Assembly: GCA_022497145.1 (NCBI GenBank)
Contig: MU385897.1
Coordinates: 1 to 64,000, forward strand
DNA: 64,000 nucleotides
Direction of reading: 5' to 3'
Source of the DNA: Rostrohypoxylon terebratum
Lineage: Eukaryota; Ascomycota; Sordariomycetes; Xylariales; Hypoxylaceae
The first letter of the stretch is position 1; every line of letters starts with the position of its first letter. The translations under genes were made by a program, and so were the position numbers. Positions 12,085-24,760 of the stretch are shown piece by piece. The notes beneath the pieces were generated by a model. That model saw only the letters and a program-made list of their open reading frames with translations. It was not told the DNA's origin and did no database searches.

Positions 12085-13326
12085 ATGCAAGTAGATGTAG
12101 ATTCACCCTTACCTGGCGGGCGAGTGCTAGCCGACGATCAGCAAATATACGACCCTTACAGCAAAACGAGATTGGAACTAGAGAACGACTGTATGAGGTT
12201 ATATGGGGAGGTTCAGATGCTCCAAGATGTTCTTTCCCACCTACCAGACTTCGACAGCGTCACCATCGAGCCAGCCTCGGCTGAAGAGTTGGATAGACTA
12301 CAAGATTATCAGGATAGATCAGCGGTTAGGGTGGATCCCAACGTCGATGCGCCACAATGCGCGGGGGTAGGTTCGCGCGTTGCCTTGAATTGAATACTAG
12401 ATGCAATCGTCTGACAGTTTTATCTTTAGGCATACAAAGCTATCGATGACGTCGTCGTCATATTAGCGAACGAATGGACGAATCCCTTCAGGGTGGACCC
12501 GGCAAGCGGGGATCGGATAGCGACCACGGCGCTCCAGGATGGTACGGCCAACACGGCGATCTCCTGGTTACAAACCATCCCGGACATTGCCCAGCTAGCG
12601 CGGTACGACACGGTCGGCGCCCTAGTAATTCGCGGCATAATATCGCGATGGTTATATTTGGAAATCTTTTCCAAGGGTTTAGCCGGGATCCACCCAGATC
12701 TAGAGGGGAGGTTCGATGCCGAATTTCTAGTCAGACCAGAGATCATTCCGGAGCGGGCTGCGCTCGAGAGGAGACGATGGTACCAGTTATTGTATGCCGG
12801 CTTAGTAGCCCATCCAACTTTCCCGGCTGCGTGTCAGCAGCGAGCGCATAATTTGGCTCAAGAACTCGACAATATCTTCATGTTCTTACATCCTGGCGTA
12901 TCGTACGCCAATCGCTTGCGCAAAGACGTCGTCGAGCCTGCGCTTCGGCTTCAGCAGCGGATGGCCCTCACGGTGCAAGAGTTTAAATATTTCTTTTACT
13001 TGGTTCCCGAAAACCCCACGCCGCCATTCCTCTCGCAATTCGGACACCTCGCGTCACAGACGCTCACGGGCAGGGACATCGCTGACCCCAAGAAGAAGAT
13101 AGAATTCGCGGATCAATCCCAGGCGGAGATAGCTAGGACCATCCTGCCAATTTGCAGCATCACCCCCTACATCTCATACAGGAATCTAGACCCGGTCCCT
13201 ATGGAAACGACCTTGTCTCTTCGCGGCAAAATGGTATGTGCCAGAGGGGAACCGGAAGCTCGGGTGCAAACATTGGCAGGAATTCAACCCGGTATCTTCC
13301 ATAAGCTTCTCGCCAGTAGGACCTAA
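12085..13326 (+). CDS. Hypothetical protein, function not recognised
   Basis: Two exons, 12085-12366 and 12430-13326, with a 63-nt intron (GTAGGT...TTTAG, branch-like CTGACA), giving 392 residues. The frame is continuous across the splice, and the intron removes the stop that would otherwise end exon 1. The N-terminal part (about residues 25-60, YSKTRLELENDCMRLYGEVQ) is predicted to be helical. The rest is helix-rich, with no signal peptide, no membrane segment and no motif I can assign. The long intact second exon and the clean intron argue that the gene is real. The next gene on the same strand starts about 700 bp downstream. Confidence 0.7.
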
Positions 13327-14027
13327 GACCTAGGTACTTAAAGCCCTAGAGCTGTAAAATAATAAAGAGGTGGTAGGTGGTGTCTTCCGGGGGCGACGAA
13401 GGGACCTGTATATACTTATATTTTAATTATATTTGAAACTACGTAGATCGGTAGTTGTAGTATTTAAGGTTGAGACCCTAGTATAAAAGAAGGTATTTTC
13501 CAGTGTTTTGTCTCATGTTCGCGTGAAGGTTATTTCCAACCTTGAAGGTTCTGCTGCTTTCTGGTAGCCGCTTTGGAGACACTAGGTAGGCAGTAGAAAC
13601 CGGAAAACTAGTTAGGTAGGTATCAGAAAACATTAGAAGAGAAAGCGATGTTGTATGGTTGAAAAGAAGTCAGTTCCACTTTCGGTGGAAACGAAACTAC
13701 TTAAACCCTATAGGGTGCCAGTATTAGTGGCTTCCACCCTTTTTACCACCCCATCAGTACCTATTAGTAGGTACCTAATTAGGTAGCGCAATATTACATA
13801 CTACTTACTATGCTGTATACCTACTACTATGTATCATGGGTTTGCTAAGCGCTATCCGCCACATGCAGACCCCTAATCCTTGATAACCACTTGGGCACCC
13901 CTTAGGGCTAGGTACTAGGTATCCATATAATTAAGACCCTAAATATAATACCTAATAATAATTAATTCTCGTCAACCAACTCGCTTGCTTCCACTTCTAA
14001 AAACTACTCCATAATTACCTACACAAG
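13327..14027. other. Intergenic
   Basis: The 3' flank of the hypothetical gene and promoter of the phosphoesterase. It holds TAGGTA-type motifs at 13585-13625 and 13755-13795, and a 6-bp stem hairpin TTCCAC-TTTCG-GTGGAA near 13674-13690. No gene is seen. Confidence 0.5.
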
Positions 14028-14837
14028 ATGATAGAAGTACAAGTCGTCTCTGATCTTCATCTCGAGAATCCTAAAGCTTATGATGTTTTCGAAATCACTC
14101 CTAATGCGCCATTTCTCGCTCTCCTCGGCGATATCGGTTATGTTACTCATCGAGAAGAGTACTCGGGCTTCTTGATGGCGCAATTGACTAAATTCAAAAT
14201 CGTTTTCTTGGTGATGGGTAACCATGAGCCCTGGCATTCCACTTGGGATGCCGCTAAACAAGCCATGCATCGTATAGAGCTCGACATACGGCGAGAACGA
14301 GAAAGTAAGAGCGGTATTGGCGAATTTGTCGTGTTAGACCGTACATGCTACGAACTCGAGGAATCGCCCGGTCAATCACTCGTCATCTTAGGCTGCACTC
14401 TCTTTTCCAAAGTGCCAGCTGAGTCGATGGAGACGGTCAGTTTCGGCGTAAACGACTTCTACCATACCGAAGGCTGGACGGTGGAAGACCACAATGCCGA
14501 ATTCGAACGCGACTTGGCCTGGCTCAACGAGAAAGTCACCTCCTTAGCAAGTCGAGCACGTAAAGTTCTGGTCCTCACTCATCATAGCCCGACGCTAGAT
14601 GAGAGGGCAACCGATCCGAAGCATTCGAAGAGTCCGATCCAGTCAGGGTTCGCGACTGACCTTAGCGGCGAGCCGTGCTGGTTGAGCGGCATCGTTAAGG
14701 TCTGGGCTTTCGGGCACACCCATTTCAATTGCGACTTCGAAGACGAAAAGACAGGGAAGAGAGTCATCTCCAATCAAAGAGGTTATTATTTTAACCAGTC
14801 TAGAGGGTTCCTGGAGAGTAAGGTCATCGTACTTTGA
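14028..14837 (+). CDS. Calcineurin-like metallophosphoesterase
   Basis: Single-exon gene of 269 residues. All metal-binding motifs of the calcineurin-like phosphoesterase fold are present in order: SDLHLE (Asp9, His11), GDIG (Asp35), GNHE (Asn65, His66), THHSP (about 184-188) and GHTH (229-232). These bind a dinuclear metal centre that hydrolyses phosphoesters. The compact size without extra domains resembles the small fungal Ser/Thr-phosphatase-like proteins often annotated as calcineurin-like phosphoesterase. The substrate is unknown. There is no signal peptide, so it is probably cytosolic. Confidence 0.92.
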   Translation: MIEVQVVSDLHLENPKAYDVFEITPNAPFLALLGDIGYVTHREEYSGFLMAQLTKFKIVFLVMGNHEPWHSTWDAAKQAMHRIELDIRRERESKSGIGEFVVLDRTCYELEESPGQSLVILGCTLFSKVPAESMETVSFGVNDFYHTEGWTVEDHNAEFERDLAWLNEKVTSLASRARKVLVLTHHSPTLDERATDPKHSKSPIQSGFATDLSGEPCWLSGIVKVWAFGHTHFNCDFEDEKTGKRVISNQRGYYFNQSRGFLESKVIVL

Positions 14838-17247
14838 TGGCCGTCACTCGGGTTGCATGATACCGCCGGCATTCGACATCACGAAGGGGTACTGCAGACT
14901 TGCTTTATGACGAATTACCAACCTGGGCGTCTATACAAGCTTCGTATCGTAACATACTAAGTCAACAGCAGATGAGTTCCAATTGAAAGGGCGGCACATG
15001 CTGTCAGTGACAACAGGTGTGACCGCATATGCCTTACGTAGTTCGATGAGGTTGACACTGCCTACCTATAGGTATCCCGCTCACCAAGTGAGGGACTGGA
15101 ACTAAGTAATTGTGGACAACAGTATCAAGTCTCACCCTAGCGACATTCGTCAAATCGCAAAGCCAATTTTCTATCTATACCTACCTAAGGACCATCCGAT
15201 CAATTCACACGGCGAAAGGGTTGCGAAGGTAACCTATTATCCAATGCCGGAATCCCGTCCGTCCTCTAGGGCGATCACCTTCTCATCATATACAGTGTTC
15301 CCTCCGTCATTAGCGTGAGTGAACAACGCATTTGATTATAATTAGTCCTAACTAAGCAAGCAAATATACGTCTTACTGCTGAAAGGCATCGGACGCTTCG
15401 CTTCCTGGCCCGAGACCTGGTCATGGACATGGAGCATACTCCCCAGACGGATGTTCTGTAGCTATCCCGCGAGCACATGTTCAGGGCTCCTAGAGGCCAA
15501 TATCCGCCTCGTCAGTGCATTTCGCAAACATTATGTCAGCATGTTTCTTAACATGGTCACATATATGGAGGAGTATCTGGACCGTGACGGATTCATCGAC
15601 GAAAGCATACTTTCGAATCCTTGCCGAGTATTGGGGGATGAACTTAGGGAGGGCGAAAATCCGATGAGAAAGCTTCCTAATGAATGAGCTTTAGCGTGGA
15701 CTAGATGACGGTGCGCTTAGGAGGTAGGTACCTAGAGGTACGCTAAATCTGAGTCCCAGGTCTTATGTACAATACCTACCTGGTAGGTTACTCACATTAC
15801 TGCCTGAAGATGAAAACCACCTATGCAGCAATACTAGGTACTAGGTAGGTACTCAAGGTGTCCTTATCCTTCGAACTGGCCTTAGTCGATAAAATAGGGG
15901 GTAGGCATGCCATAAATAAATCAATTCCGTTCGATCTATGAACACCTACTTTCTTCACTAGCCAGCATAAGTGCTTGATCAAGGGAATGCTCGGTGGCGT
16001 GCCGCTGTACTTCAATGCTATCCTACCAGAACTACCAGAACAGATACTCAATAGGAACTATCTATGTACATAAGTAGGTACATAGGACCATAGGTAGCTA
16101 AGGCACCTGCATATCTGCATATCCACGGCTCACTGCAGCGTGTAACAATGCCGTCGCGTTCCCGCCAGAGACATGCCTCTTCAATTCAAATTCCGATGTC
16201 TGCGGCAGGTGCGTACGGTCCCTGGGTTTCATCAAGGGAAACAAGCGGTGGAAAGCTTTTGCTCGGGGCTGGTACTAATAGGGGTAATACTTGTTTATGC
16301 CTTCTAGGGTCTAGAATAACCCCTCCCGCTCTTAGGGGACTTGCGGATTATCGCGTCGTGCTCAATCCCTCATCTAATAAAATTTTCGCAGGCTAGGCTA
16401 AGAGTAGGTCTGTTTGTCGATATAATTCGCCCTATATCAAGAGACCCGGTGTGAAATAGCGGATGTTTTAAGTCGATATCGTAAATAGATACAACCGGCA
16501 AATGCAGTAAACATCCAGTACAAGTCATACACAACAAAAGCCTGAGAGCGTAAGCATCACGTTGAAGACACGGGTAGTTCCATTGTCTTCAAAATAGCTT
16601 GTCTAGGTAGATAATTGGTTGTGCAGTTCGAAAGCGAGACCAGGCAGCCCCAGGATATAAACGTAGACGACTACCTAGTACACGGAGGAACGGGATCACG
16701 AAACCAAAGTTGAGTCGACATAAGCTGCATAGTCAAAATATCTCATATTCGCCTAGCACTGCACGAAAGATAAAGGCGGCAGCAATTAAAGGTAAACGCA
16801 TCCACCATCCTATGAGTTCGGAAGGAGGGCGTCCACCAATATACACAAAAGAGACAAAATGACTTCTCCGTCGTATCTTTCCCTAGCATCCCCGACTGCG
16901 TAACCCGGCAGGCTTACTTGCGCCTAACCGACAGAATACCAACTCGAGCTGCTTTTATCTTAGGGAAAATTAGTACGGAGTAGAAAAAAAAACAACATTC
17001 AATAGGAAATGCAAAGAGTGAAAATCCGAGGGAACTCTTCGTAGTGTACAACGCCGTAAAAGCCCACAAGATAACAACAATAAGCCATAGGTATAAGCAA
17101 AAGAGTCCATATGCACAGTGATGGGAGGCAAAAGAAAAACAGAACATGGAGGCGACTTTGTCCTCCTTAACAGAGGACCGCGCAGGCAGAAAATTGGGAA
17201 ACGTATCGCCGCCGACTCCGTACATGCATCAAGTAAACTCGCTGATC
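14838..17247. other. Intergenic with one possible small gene or relic
   Basis: Apart from the candidate at 15112-15687, no coding sequence is supported. TAGGTA-type motifs cluster at 15720-15790, 15830-15855 and 16065-16105. The hydrophobic open frame on the minus strand at about 16914-17225 lies in the 3' flank of the DENN gene and is probably chance. Confidence 0.45.
15112..15687 (+). other. Possible two-exon small gene or decayed gene
   Basis: An open frame ends with GC|GTGAGT at 15315. A CTAAC branch motif is followed by an AAG acceptor near 15355, and the joined frame then stays open to a TGA at 15687. The first ATG in frame is at 15244, giving about 130 residues. The end reads YMEEYLDRDGFIDESIL. 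The overlapping +1 frame in the first half of exon 2 is also protein-like (RLTAERHRTLRFLARDLVMD) but is interrupted by TAG, so this may be a frameshifted relic. No family was recognised. Confidence 0.25.
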
Positions 17248-20173
17248 TTAGCGGGTACCGCCTAGAGCGCTGATTCTGGCGCCGGACGGGCGGTGAATCA
17301 AGCTCTCGGCATGCTTGCCGACGATGCCCGGCTCCTGAGACATGGCCTCGTTCTCGCTACGCTCAGCTAGGTCATCTTCGTCATCTTCGACAATCTTCGT
17401 GGGGATGTCGTTGTGGATGCTGTATTGTTGGCTTGCTCGCTCGGGGGTGGTCATGGTCGACGCCATCGACATCGCCGTGCTACTTCGGTTGGGAATTAGA
17501 TCCGGAGTGGGAGGGATAGAGGAGGCACGTCCGGATGGGTGTAAGAGGCTATCGTCGCCAACCTCGGAAGTGGCGGCTGAGTGGTCGTGGCCGTCGTTGC
17601 TAGAGACTGTAGACAAGTTGCTCGCCCGTCGAGGGGACCTAGACGACTCGATCTCGGCGTCTTGGGCGAGCTGTAAACCCTCGACGGCAGCTTGGCATTG
17701 CTCGGCAATGTTCCTGATGATGTGAGAGATGGCGTCCGTCTTATCTTTGAGGTGACGGTCAGCTACGTCGCTGAAGCTAGCGGTAGAAACGCGCTTGCTT
17801 GCTCGGTTCGAGTGCTTCAGCAATCGGTCTGCGAAATTAAATATGTTAGCAACATGTGGTACTGTGGTTTGGTATCGCAACTTACCATCGCTCGTCTCCA
17901 CATCGTCATCGTCATCGAAGCCTTCCTCGATCTCGCTGGCCAAGTCGTCGCGTGTTGTCAAGGACTGAACTAGATGTTCCATGTGGTGGGATTGACCACC
18001 AATTAAGCTACGGAGATGGAGGACGACGCGGCGCGCCTCGTCGCGTTGCCGGATGATGGTGACGTTAGTATGCTGAAGGGCCGCGAGATCCTTCTTGTTT
18101 CTCTTGCGTTCGCGCTCGAGCTCTTCGGCGATCTCCTGTTGGAGTACGAGGGCTTCGAGGGCGTCGTCTCGCTGCTTTTCGGTACCGGTAAGGCGCACGG
18201 AAAGGCGAGCGTTGTCGTCCTTCTGCTGGTCGATGAGACTAGCTAGTCGCCGGTTCTCCCTCTTGTGAGTCTCGATCTTAACCTTGAGCTCCTGCGTTTC
18301 CTTCGTGAGCGTCTCGGCGAAGGCTTGGAATTTGAGGAACTGTGGTTTGCGTTAGCATCGCGCGGCGCTCAATCATAATCGAAGCAAAGATTCGAACCTG
18401 TTGTTTCCAACTCTCCAGCTCTTCCACGAGGTAGTTATTTCGTTTTGTGACCTTGCTGAGCTCCGTGTCCATGCGACCTTTGAGGTTGATAAAATCTTGC
18501 CATGCTTCCAAAGCGTCGCGGGAATATTGGTTTCGCTCGCGGACAATCTCGTTAAGATGTCTCATCGAAACCTTCGTCATCAGAGGCTTCTTAACCGAAC
18601 CTCCAAATACAGCCTTCAAGCCGGTGTTACGACCCTACGTCAAACCATTAGCATTTACAAAAGGCATAGCACTTTACATCGAGGGATGAGAACACGTACC
18701 AACTTCTCGCAGACGTGATCCATGACGGCCATAACGGCGTCCTGGTTCCACCACTCGGGGTCCTGGATGGATTCGACCTCCCCGCGCATGACGATAATCT
18801 GACCCGCGGGCACTAGCTTGCCGCCACCGTAGGCGGAACGCAGGTGTTGAGGAACGCCAGACGGCGTAACATCGCCATTCAGCGCCTGGGTCAGTCGAGT
18901 GACAAACTTATTACGCTGGTTGGCGTTCAACGTAGTGGGCGGGTTAGAAGTGAGTACGAAGTTGCGGTCCAGATCCACGACCAGAGCATCGTTCGGAGCA
19001 GTGAACAGAGACCGACACTCGGCCGTGATACCGAGTATGTACGGGCCGGGCTCCTCCACCAGCTCCTTAGCGTGGCGGGCGTGTACGACCGGCACGTAAA
19101 GACCGCTCCATTCGTAAACCCTAACACAGAATCGGACGGTCTCGGCGGCCATAGTCAACATCGCGGGGTAGTGGCTCACGAATATTATACGCCTAGTAGG
19201 TGATATCGCAGCCTCTATGACACCCACGATGTTCGGGATGGAAAGACAGGTCCACAGCGGCCACATGGCAAAGTTCTGAAATCCCGTCGGAGACGAGGGG
19301 AATTGGTAGCAGAGGGCGTAGTCTTTCATGTCTATCCGCACTAGGTCGTTCAACCTCGGGGCGGGAAAGCTGAGAATACGTGAGACCTCCTCGGCGTGGA
19401 AGAGGTTCGTGGCCTTGTTCCAGTGAATCCACATCCCCCGCAAGTAATCGCCCAAGAGATTGTAAAGGGGATATCGCGAAAGGAATGACAAGCAATAAGG
19501 AATCCAGTAAGTCTCATCTGCGCTGTCGTAATAATCCGTCTCTGTCCGCTTCCTCAAATCTCTAATAGTGTCCGCCCTCTTCTCGTCAGCCCTCGACCAG
19601 ACCCGTAAGCAGATACCGTAGAGGGTGTGAGAGGAATCTTGTTGGAGAACGAATGCGTGATGAACGCAGTGAGGTTGGCTGCGGCCAGTACAAATCTCGA
19701 CATCGTGGGGGAAGCATGCCTGGTACAGTCAGTATATGTAACATATGTGAGAAATAGACACCGTAGGCCTAAGAATGACGTACTCTCATGGCAGCATGTA
19801 AAGCTCGCGCAACTTCGTTGTCTTGCTCGAGGCGCGGACTGCTTCCCAAGATCTCAGGTAACCAGAATTGACCGACCGCTCCCTTCATGTGGCCTATCTT
19901 GCCCTGAGTAGGGGCAGGAGCTTTCACCCATTGGGACGGCTCTCTTCCAACACCGCAGACCATGTAGGCGTGGGTCAAAGTCTTGGGCGTTCGCTGCTGA
20001 GGCTTTCCATTGAGTGTGGAGGGGATCGGTTGTGTGATACGAGAGTGAAGAGAGGACGTCCTGCTGGGTATTATCAAGTTGGTGTCGCCCTGGTCGCGCG
20101 TACTAGGCCGAGCATCCCGTTCGCTAGTGCGCGGGCGCGTGAAGGAAGAATGTGTGTTAAGTGAAGGCGCCAT
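17248..20173 (-). CDS. DENN (AEX-3) domain protein with C-terminal coiled coil
   Basis: Five exons, read from high to low coordinate: 20173-19784, 19719-18700, 18634-18398, 18339-17886 and 17828-17248, giving 893 residues. Introns are 57-65 nt. A disordered N-terminus of about 70 residues precedes the upstream DENN block (MVCGVGREPSQWVKAPAPTQ). The central DENN region runs to about residue 470 (for example WIPYCLSFLSRYPLYNLLGD, RGEVESIQDPEWWNQ). A long coiled coil follows at about 500-690 (EELERERKRNKKDLAALQ), then an acidic and Ser-rich tail. DENN domains are generally Rab GEFs in membrane traffic; the Rab partner here is unknown. The sequence is of the highly conserved type found across Pezizomycotina. 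The start is the first ATG upstream of the conserved block. Confidence 0.92.
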
Positions 20174-22064
20174 GGCGGGAGCCGGATTAGAAGATTATTT
20201 TCCCTTATCCTATTGGGGTCGTTCGTTTCTATATCGAACTTGACCTGGAATCTCTATCCCCTCTCGTGGCAGCAACCAAACGAGACCAAGTTGCTAACCA
20301 AACCGGATCCAATTAGCTACCAAAGAAAAGACAATGGTCCAAACCTGTTCCAACAAAGGATCCTTTCCCGCAAGGCGTTCTCCAACCTGAAAGATCAAAA
20401 ACAAACGACCAAGCTACTACTCATCGACAAGATGGGCGGTAGCTGGCTGTCGAAATAAGACGTGCCAGAATGTACAGTCTTGCTACAACTTCTTGAGTGG
20501 GGGGAAGGAAGTAGAAGAAACGGGCGGGAGGGATGGTGGAAGAGACGTCGCTCGAGAAGAGGGAAAAGGAGAGACGAAATGTGAAAGAAAATGGGTACTA
20601 GTATGGCGTGGTAGAAAAGGGTGTGCGCGTCGGGTACCCAGGTACAGGTACTAAGTAGAGAGAGGGTGAGGGTAGGGTAGGGTACTAGGTAGAGAACAGG
20701 CGTAGAAGGGCAAGAAGGGAGATTTGCGCCGATAGACCGAAGCAGAACGAGAGTCAATGCGCGCTCAAATTGCCTCTTTAGTGAATCGAATTGAACTATA
20801 CAAGCTTGTATCCCCTTGACATTAGGACATTAGAATCGACATTAGAACATTACACACTGCGTATTGGTTGAATTTTAGTACATGGTAGAAATAAAATAAT
20901 GAACAAAGACCTGGGATGCGCTAGGATAGTATAATGGATGTATTCGGATACTATGATGTATACTAGCAGGTACGTATAGTACCCAGTACATATATGTAGG
21001 TGCCAGGTAAGTTGACTTGGTAGTACGTGCTAAGCTGCCTACTATTATGTAGATACTACATTTACAAGTATGTAGATAGGTACTACTAGGTAGGGTACTA
21101 CATAGTAGGTATATAGTATATGGATGTCGATGGTGACGAGTTGTGACATGGCCAAACGAGGAAAACTTCAAGAAAAGAAAAAAAAAATCAGAAAGATCAG
21201 AGACCTTAGTCGCCCGTGTCACAATTTACGAGGAACGGGGAAATAAAAAGTGGGGTTTGACGGTCGAAAGTGGTACAGATAGTTTAGCGTGCCAGGGGAT
21301 CGGCACTCAAAGAGGTGCAGAGAGGTACAGAAGAGGTGACAAAGGGACTATGTAACAAATACCCTGCTATAGATGAAAGGCACCTTGATATGATTAGTGC
21401 CTGGCACCCAATTTACATGAGAATTGCTGCCAATTGCTACCAGTTTGTTTCATCAAAACTATCGTGCCCGACCATGGATGTAACAGGTCTTCGTATCTAA
21501 TACTTTCAAGGACTATTTTGACAAGGGGTATCGAGCTATTACCCCTGATTATACCGATTTTCTAGCGCAACCTAGAACCAGGATCCCTGGCAACCCCAAA
21601 ATTTCAGCGAGTCCACCACATTTCAATTTCTAACTAACCAGCCAACTAGATAGCTAGAATAGCAACCGAAGTGGGACAACGAGGGAGAAACTAACAGGGG
21701 GGGCTGAGAGCTTCAGCAGCTGTAAGGCTCTTAAGTGGCTAGCCAGACTGCGCCAGACTGACTGAACAAGAAAAAGGGGGTCCGTTATCGTGAAAGCCAC
21801 CCCGAAAATCATCGTCGAACGGTTCACCGTCTAACAAAAGCAACAATGACATAAAATTTCCCCAACGATCGGATTAAGCTCACACGTATCGAGATGCTAC
21901 CACTTTTTAGGTTTATGCAATGATAGACAACTATTACCTACGAAGTAGTAGCAAGAAAAAAGGTTCAACAATTGACTATTACGAATAGATCATTAGTTAC
22001 TCAAGGAGCCAAGACCCAGGTGCTCGGTTGAACATTGACTTTACGATGTCCGTTGAGGTAGGTA

Positions 22065-22393
22065 CTGGTGCTGTCTACAATAACTCTCGACCGCACCCCC
22101 CGTAGGGGGGGTGCTGCGCATTGATTAGCGAAACGGGCAAGACTAGCGAAATTCTCCGAGGTACTTATAAATGGGTGGGTTTTACATATAAAGTCAAAGT
22201 ATACTGTCATAAATGCATATTCTTTTAAGTAGATATAACCTTTGTTTTTAAGAATATATATGATTATAAGTCATAGATTAAAGGGTTTAGGGTAATCTTC
22301 GGCTGGTTTCGCTAGTCTTGCCCGTTTCGCTAATCAATGCGCAGCAACCCCCCTACGGGGGGTGCGGTCGAGAGTTATTGTAGACAGCACCAG
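22065..22393. mobile_element. Foldback MITE, 87-bp terminal inverted repeats, TA target duplication
   Basis: Bases 22065-22151 and 22307-22393 are inverted copies of about 87 bp with one mismatch. The element begins CTGGTGCTGTCTAC and ends with its complement. TA flanks both sides (22063-22064 and 22394-22395), the target duplication of Tc1/mariner/pogo transposons. Each arm contains a CCCCCC-GTA-GGGGGG palindrome. The 155-bp centre is AT-rich and has no transposase. Near-perfect arms imply recent mobility or recent origin. Confidence 0.85.
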
Positions 22394-24760
22394 TAGCCTA
22401 TGACGACGAAGTACCTTAGTAGAAGTTACCGGGTACTAGGTAGTAGCTTGGACAAAAAAACCAAATGGGGCTTGTCTTTCTTATCCGTTCCGAGTAAACA
22501 CCGTGTGAAAACAATACAATCAGGTAGCGAGGTTCTCGTAGGTAGAATGCCTGGGCACTGGTGACTGGACAGCCTGGCAGCACGCAAATGGTATCTTCAA
22601 TTCAATTGCCATGCTATCGTTTTATAGACATCTAACTACTATTTCACATTCATAGAAATAAATATGACGTCTATTCGAGCCTCAATGTTGTGAGAGACCA
22701 AACAAAGTAACATCGCATTTATAGTTACATACCTATATTACATATAAGTACTAGGTAGGTATGCAGCAAGTACCTACAGACTGAATCACCATCTCAAACC
22801 ACAACCAATCCCGCAAGATCAGTGATCCATCTAAGTATACCAGGGCTATACCTGATATGCATACCTACTATTATGCAATAGCTTCAACTGTTGGCTCTCG
22901 GCTATTCAGCTCGTCATCAACTCAAAGCCTCATGAAATCCATTTATAACATCGATACGAGGAATTCAAGCGTGTACGGCTTGAGGTAGTTGGTATTTTCG
23001 CAGTTATTCTATCACGGTCCAGAAGGTCTCGGTCAAGAATTCAAGGCAGGGGATACAGGGAACGGTCAGCATCTTAATATCCAGTGGCACAGTACGGAAA
23101 ATAACAGTCACAACTTATTTATGAACATGGGGTGCATATAGGTACCTAGGTCCTAGGCAGGTATGTACTAGGTATGTAAGACTTAAGTAGGTAAGTAACG
23201 CTTACACCCAATGCTCTCGCCATCGCTTCAATTTTACTCTTCCATCCACTCACTCTACGATCCTACCGATCGTGAAATATCCACATCCGGTCATGATAAC
23301 ATTGGTCTTTTCTGGTCTGCTTGATAAGAAGATCAAATGATTAACATATAAACGTATATCTGGAATAGATACCCACGACCTACTATGATCTAAATACTAC
23401 TACTATTATTCATCAATCTTCATTTCCCACTCCTATGTTGTACATACGAACTTATGCACGCTATGACCCACGACGATGGTTCGGTTCATCCCTCCATTGC
23501 CCCTCCATTCAACGTAAGCAATCTACTACGTAGACACTAAACACCAGTGACTCGTGCTCGGCCACTTTGACGAAAACACGGCCAATCCTTCAAGAGCATG
23601 GTCTGACATACTTTGTAGATAGCTCATCGTTGACAAAATCAAGATCGCCAATGAGCGACTTGTTTACCTACTTTTCCCATGCTAGACGATGGCCTACGTC
23701 TGCGCTAGCTATACGGCGATGTATTGAGATAATAGCTGCAGCTGTAGATGCAGGGCGGGAAGCAGCGCTACTGCCCGCATGTGTGTTTGGCAATCAATCA
23801 AAAGGAATCCAATCCATACGAAACAGCTGCCGGCATCGATGTCAACATGCTTCCGCCCACCGAATCGACGGCTTCGGGCGTAATGTTTCGGAATCACATC
23901 AGGCCTCAATTGCTATGTAGGCCAAGACTGCTGCTGCTATGCGTCGTGATGGCAAGAACAGCTCTACCAATCGGTTTAGTTGCGACTTGCAGAATCCATC
24001 TGACTGATCGCCCCTCATTTGTTAGCAGCACCCTGGCACGAAAAAAAAATATGCAAGGGGAAGGGATTAGAACTTAGAAGAGTCCTTAATGCTTCTGTTA
24101 TTAAAACTCCATCCCTGGTTTTGCAACTCTACCCTGTTCTTCCCGCGTACTCATAACTTGTTGTGATCTTAGCATCCTACCATGAGTTCACTTTTATTGA
24201 TATCACATTATTATATCATACTTATTAAAGCCCAGTATGAACCTTTAAGTTCCCTCGAGCCATTAATACAAAATGTCGCCATGCGATGGTAAGCCAGTAG
24301 GACGTGATTTGACAGGACTGACTGAACTGATATTGCCTTGAAGATATATGTTATTCGGTACCTATAATGTCCGCTTCGACCAATCAATTATTATATCTAA
24401 GTCGAAGGCATCTACCTACTATGTAGTAGGTAGCTTAGGTAAACCAGTTCTGAAGCAATAAGGCTTTCACCAAACGTTCCAGAAACGATCACCGCATGAA
24501 ATTGACGGCCTCCCACGTGTTTCAATATAAGGCAATATGCGATTCCCAAGCTGTTGGCCCTACACAATCGTATCGTATTAGAACGAATTGCCAACGGTCT
24601 TATTTGTCGTGGTTTCTTTCATTTACTTCTTTCAACTTCTACATAGTAAGGCTTTCATAAGCATGATATCGTCAAATAAGTAGTTCTGTAATAGCATTTT
24701 ATAGGCTTGGATGTACAATACTATGTAGAAAGATCCCTTGCAAGTCTTATATACATATTA

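Noticed and set aside
16914..17225. Hydrophobic 103-codon frame, minus strand
   Set aside because: Lies directly in the 3' flank of the DENN gene, AT-rich Phe/Leu/Tyr bias, no motif; probably 3' UTR.
20395..20757. 120-codon frame, minus strand
   Set aside because: Ser/Leu/Pro-rich because of a polypyrimidine promoter tract upstream of the DENN gene.
23567..24077. Overlapping plus-strand frames and a protein-like minus-strand piece
   Set aside because: The minus-strand piece near 23800-23900 looks like a relic but is surrounded by stops and has no splice sites that join it to anything.
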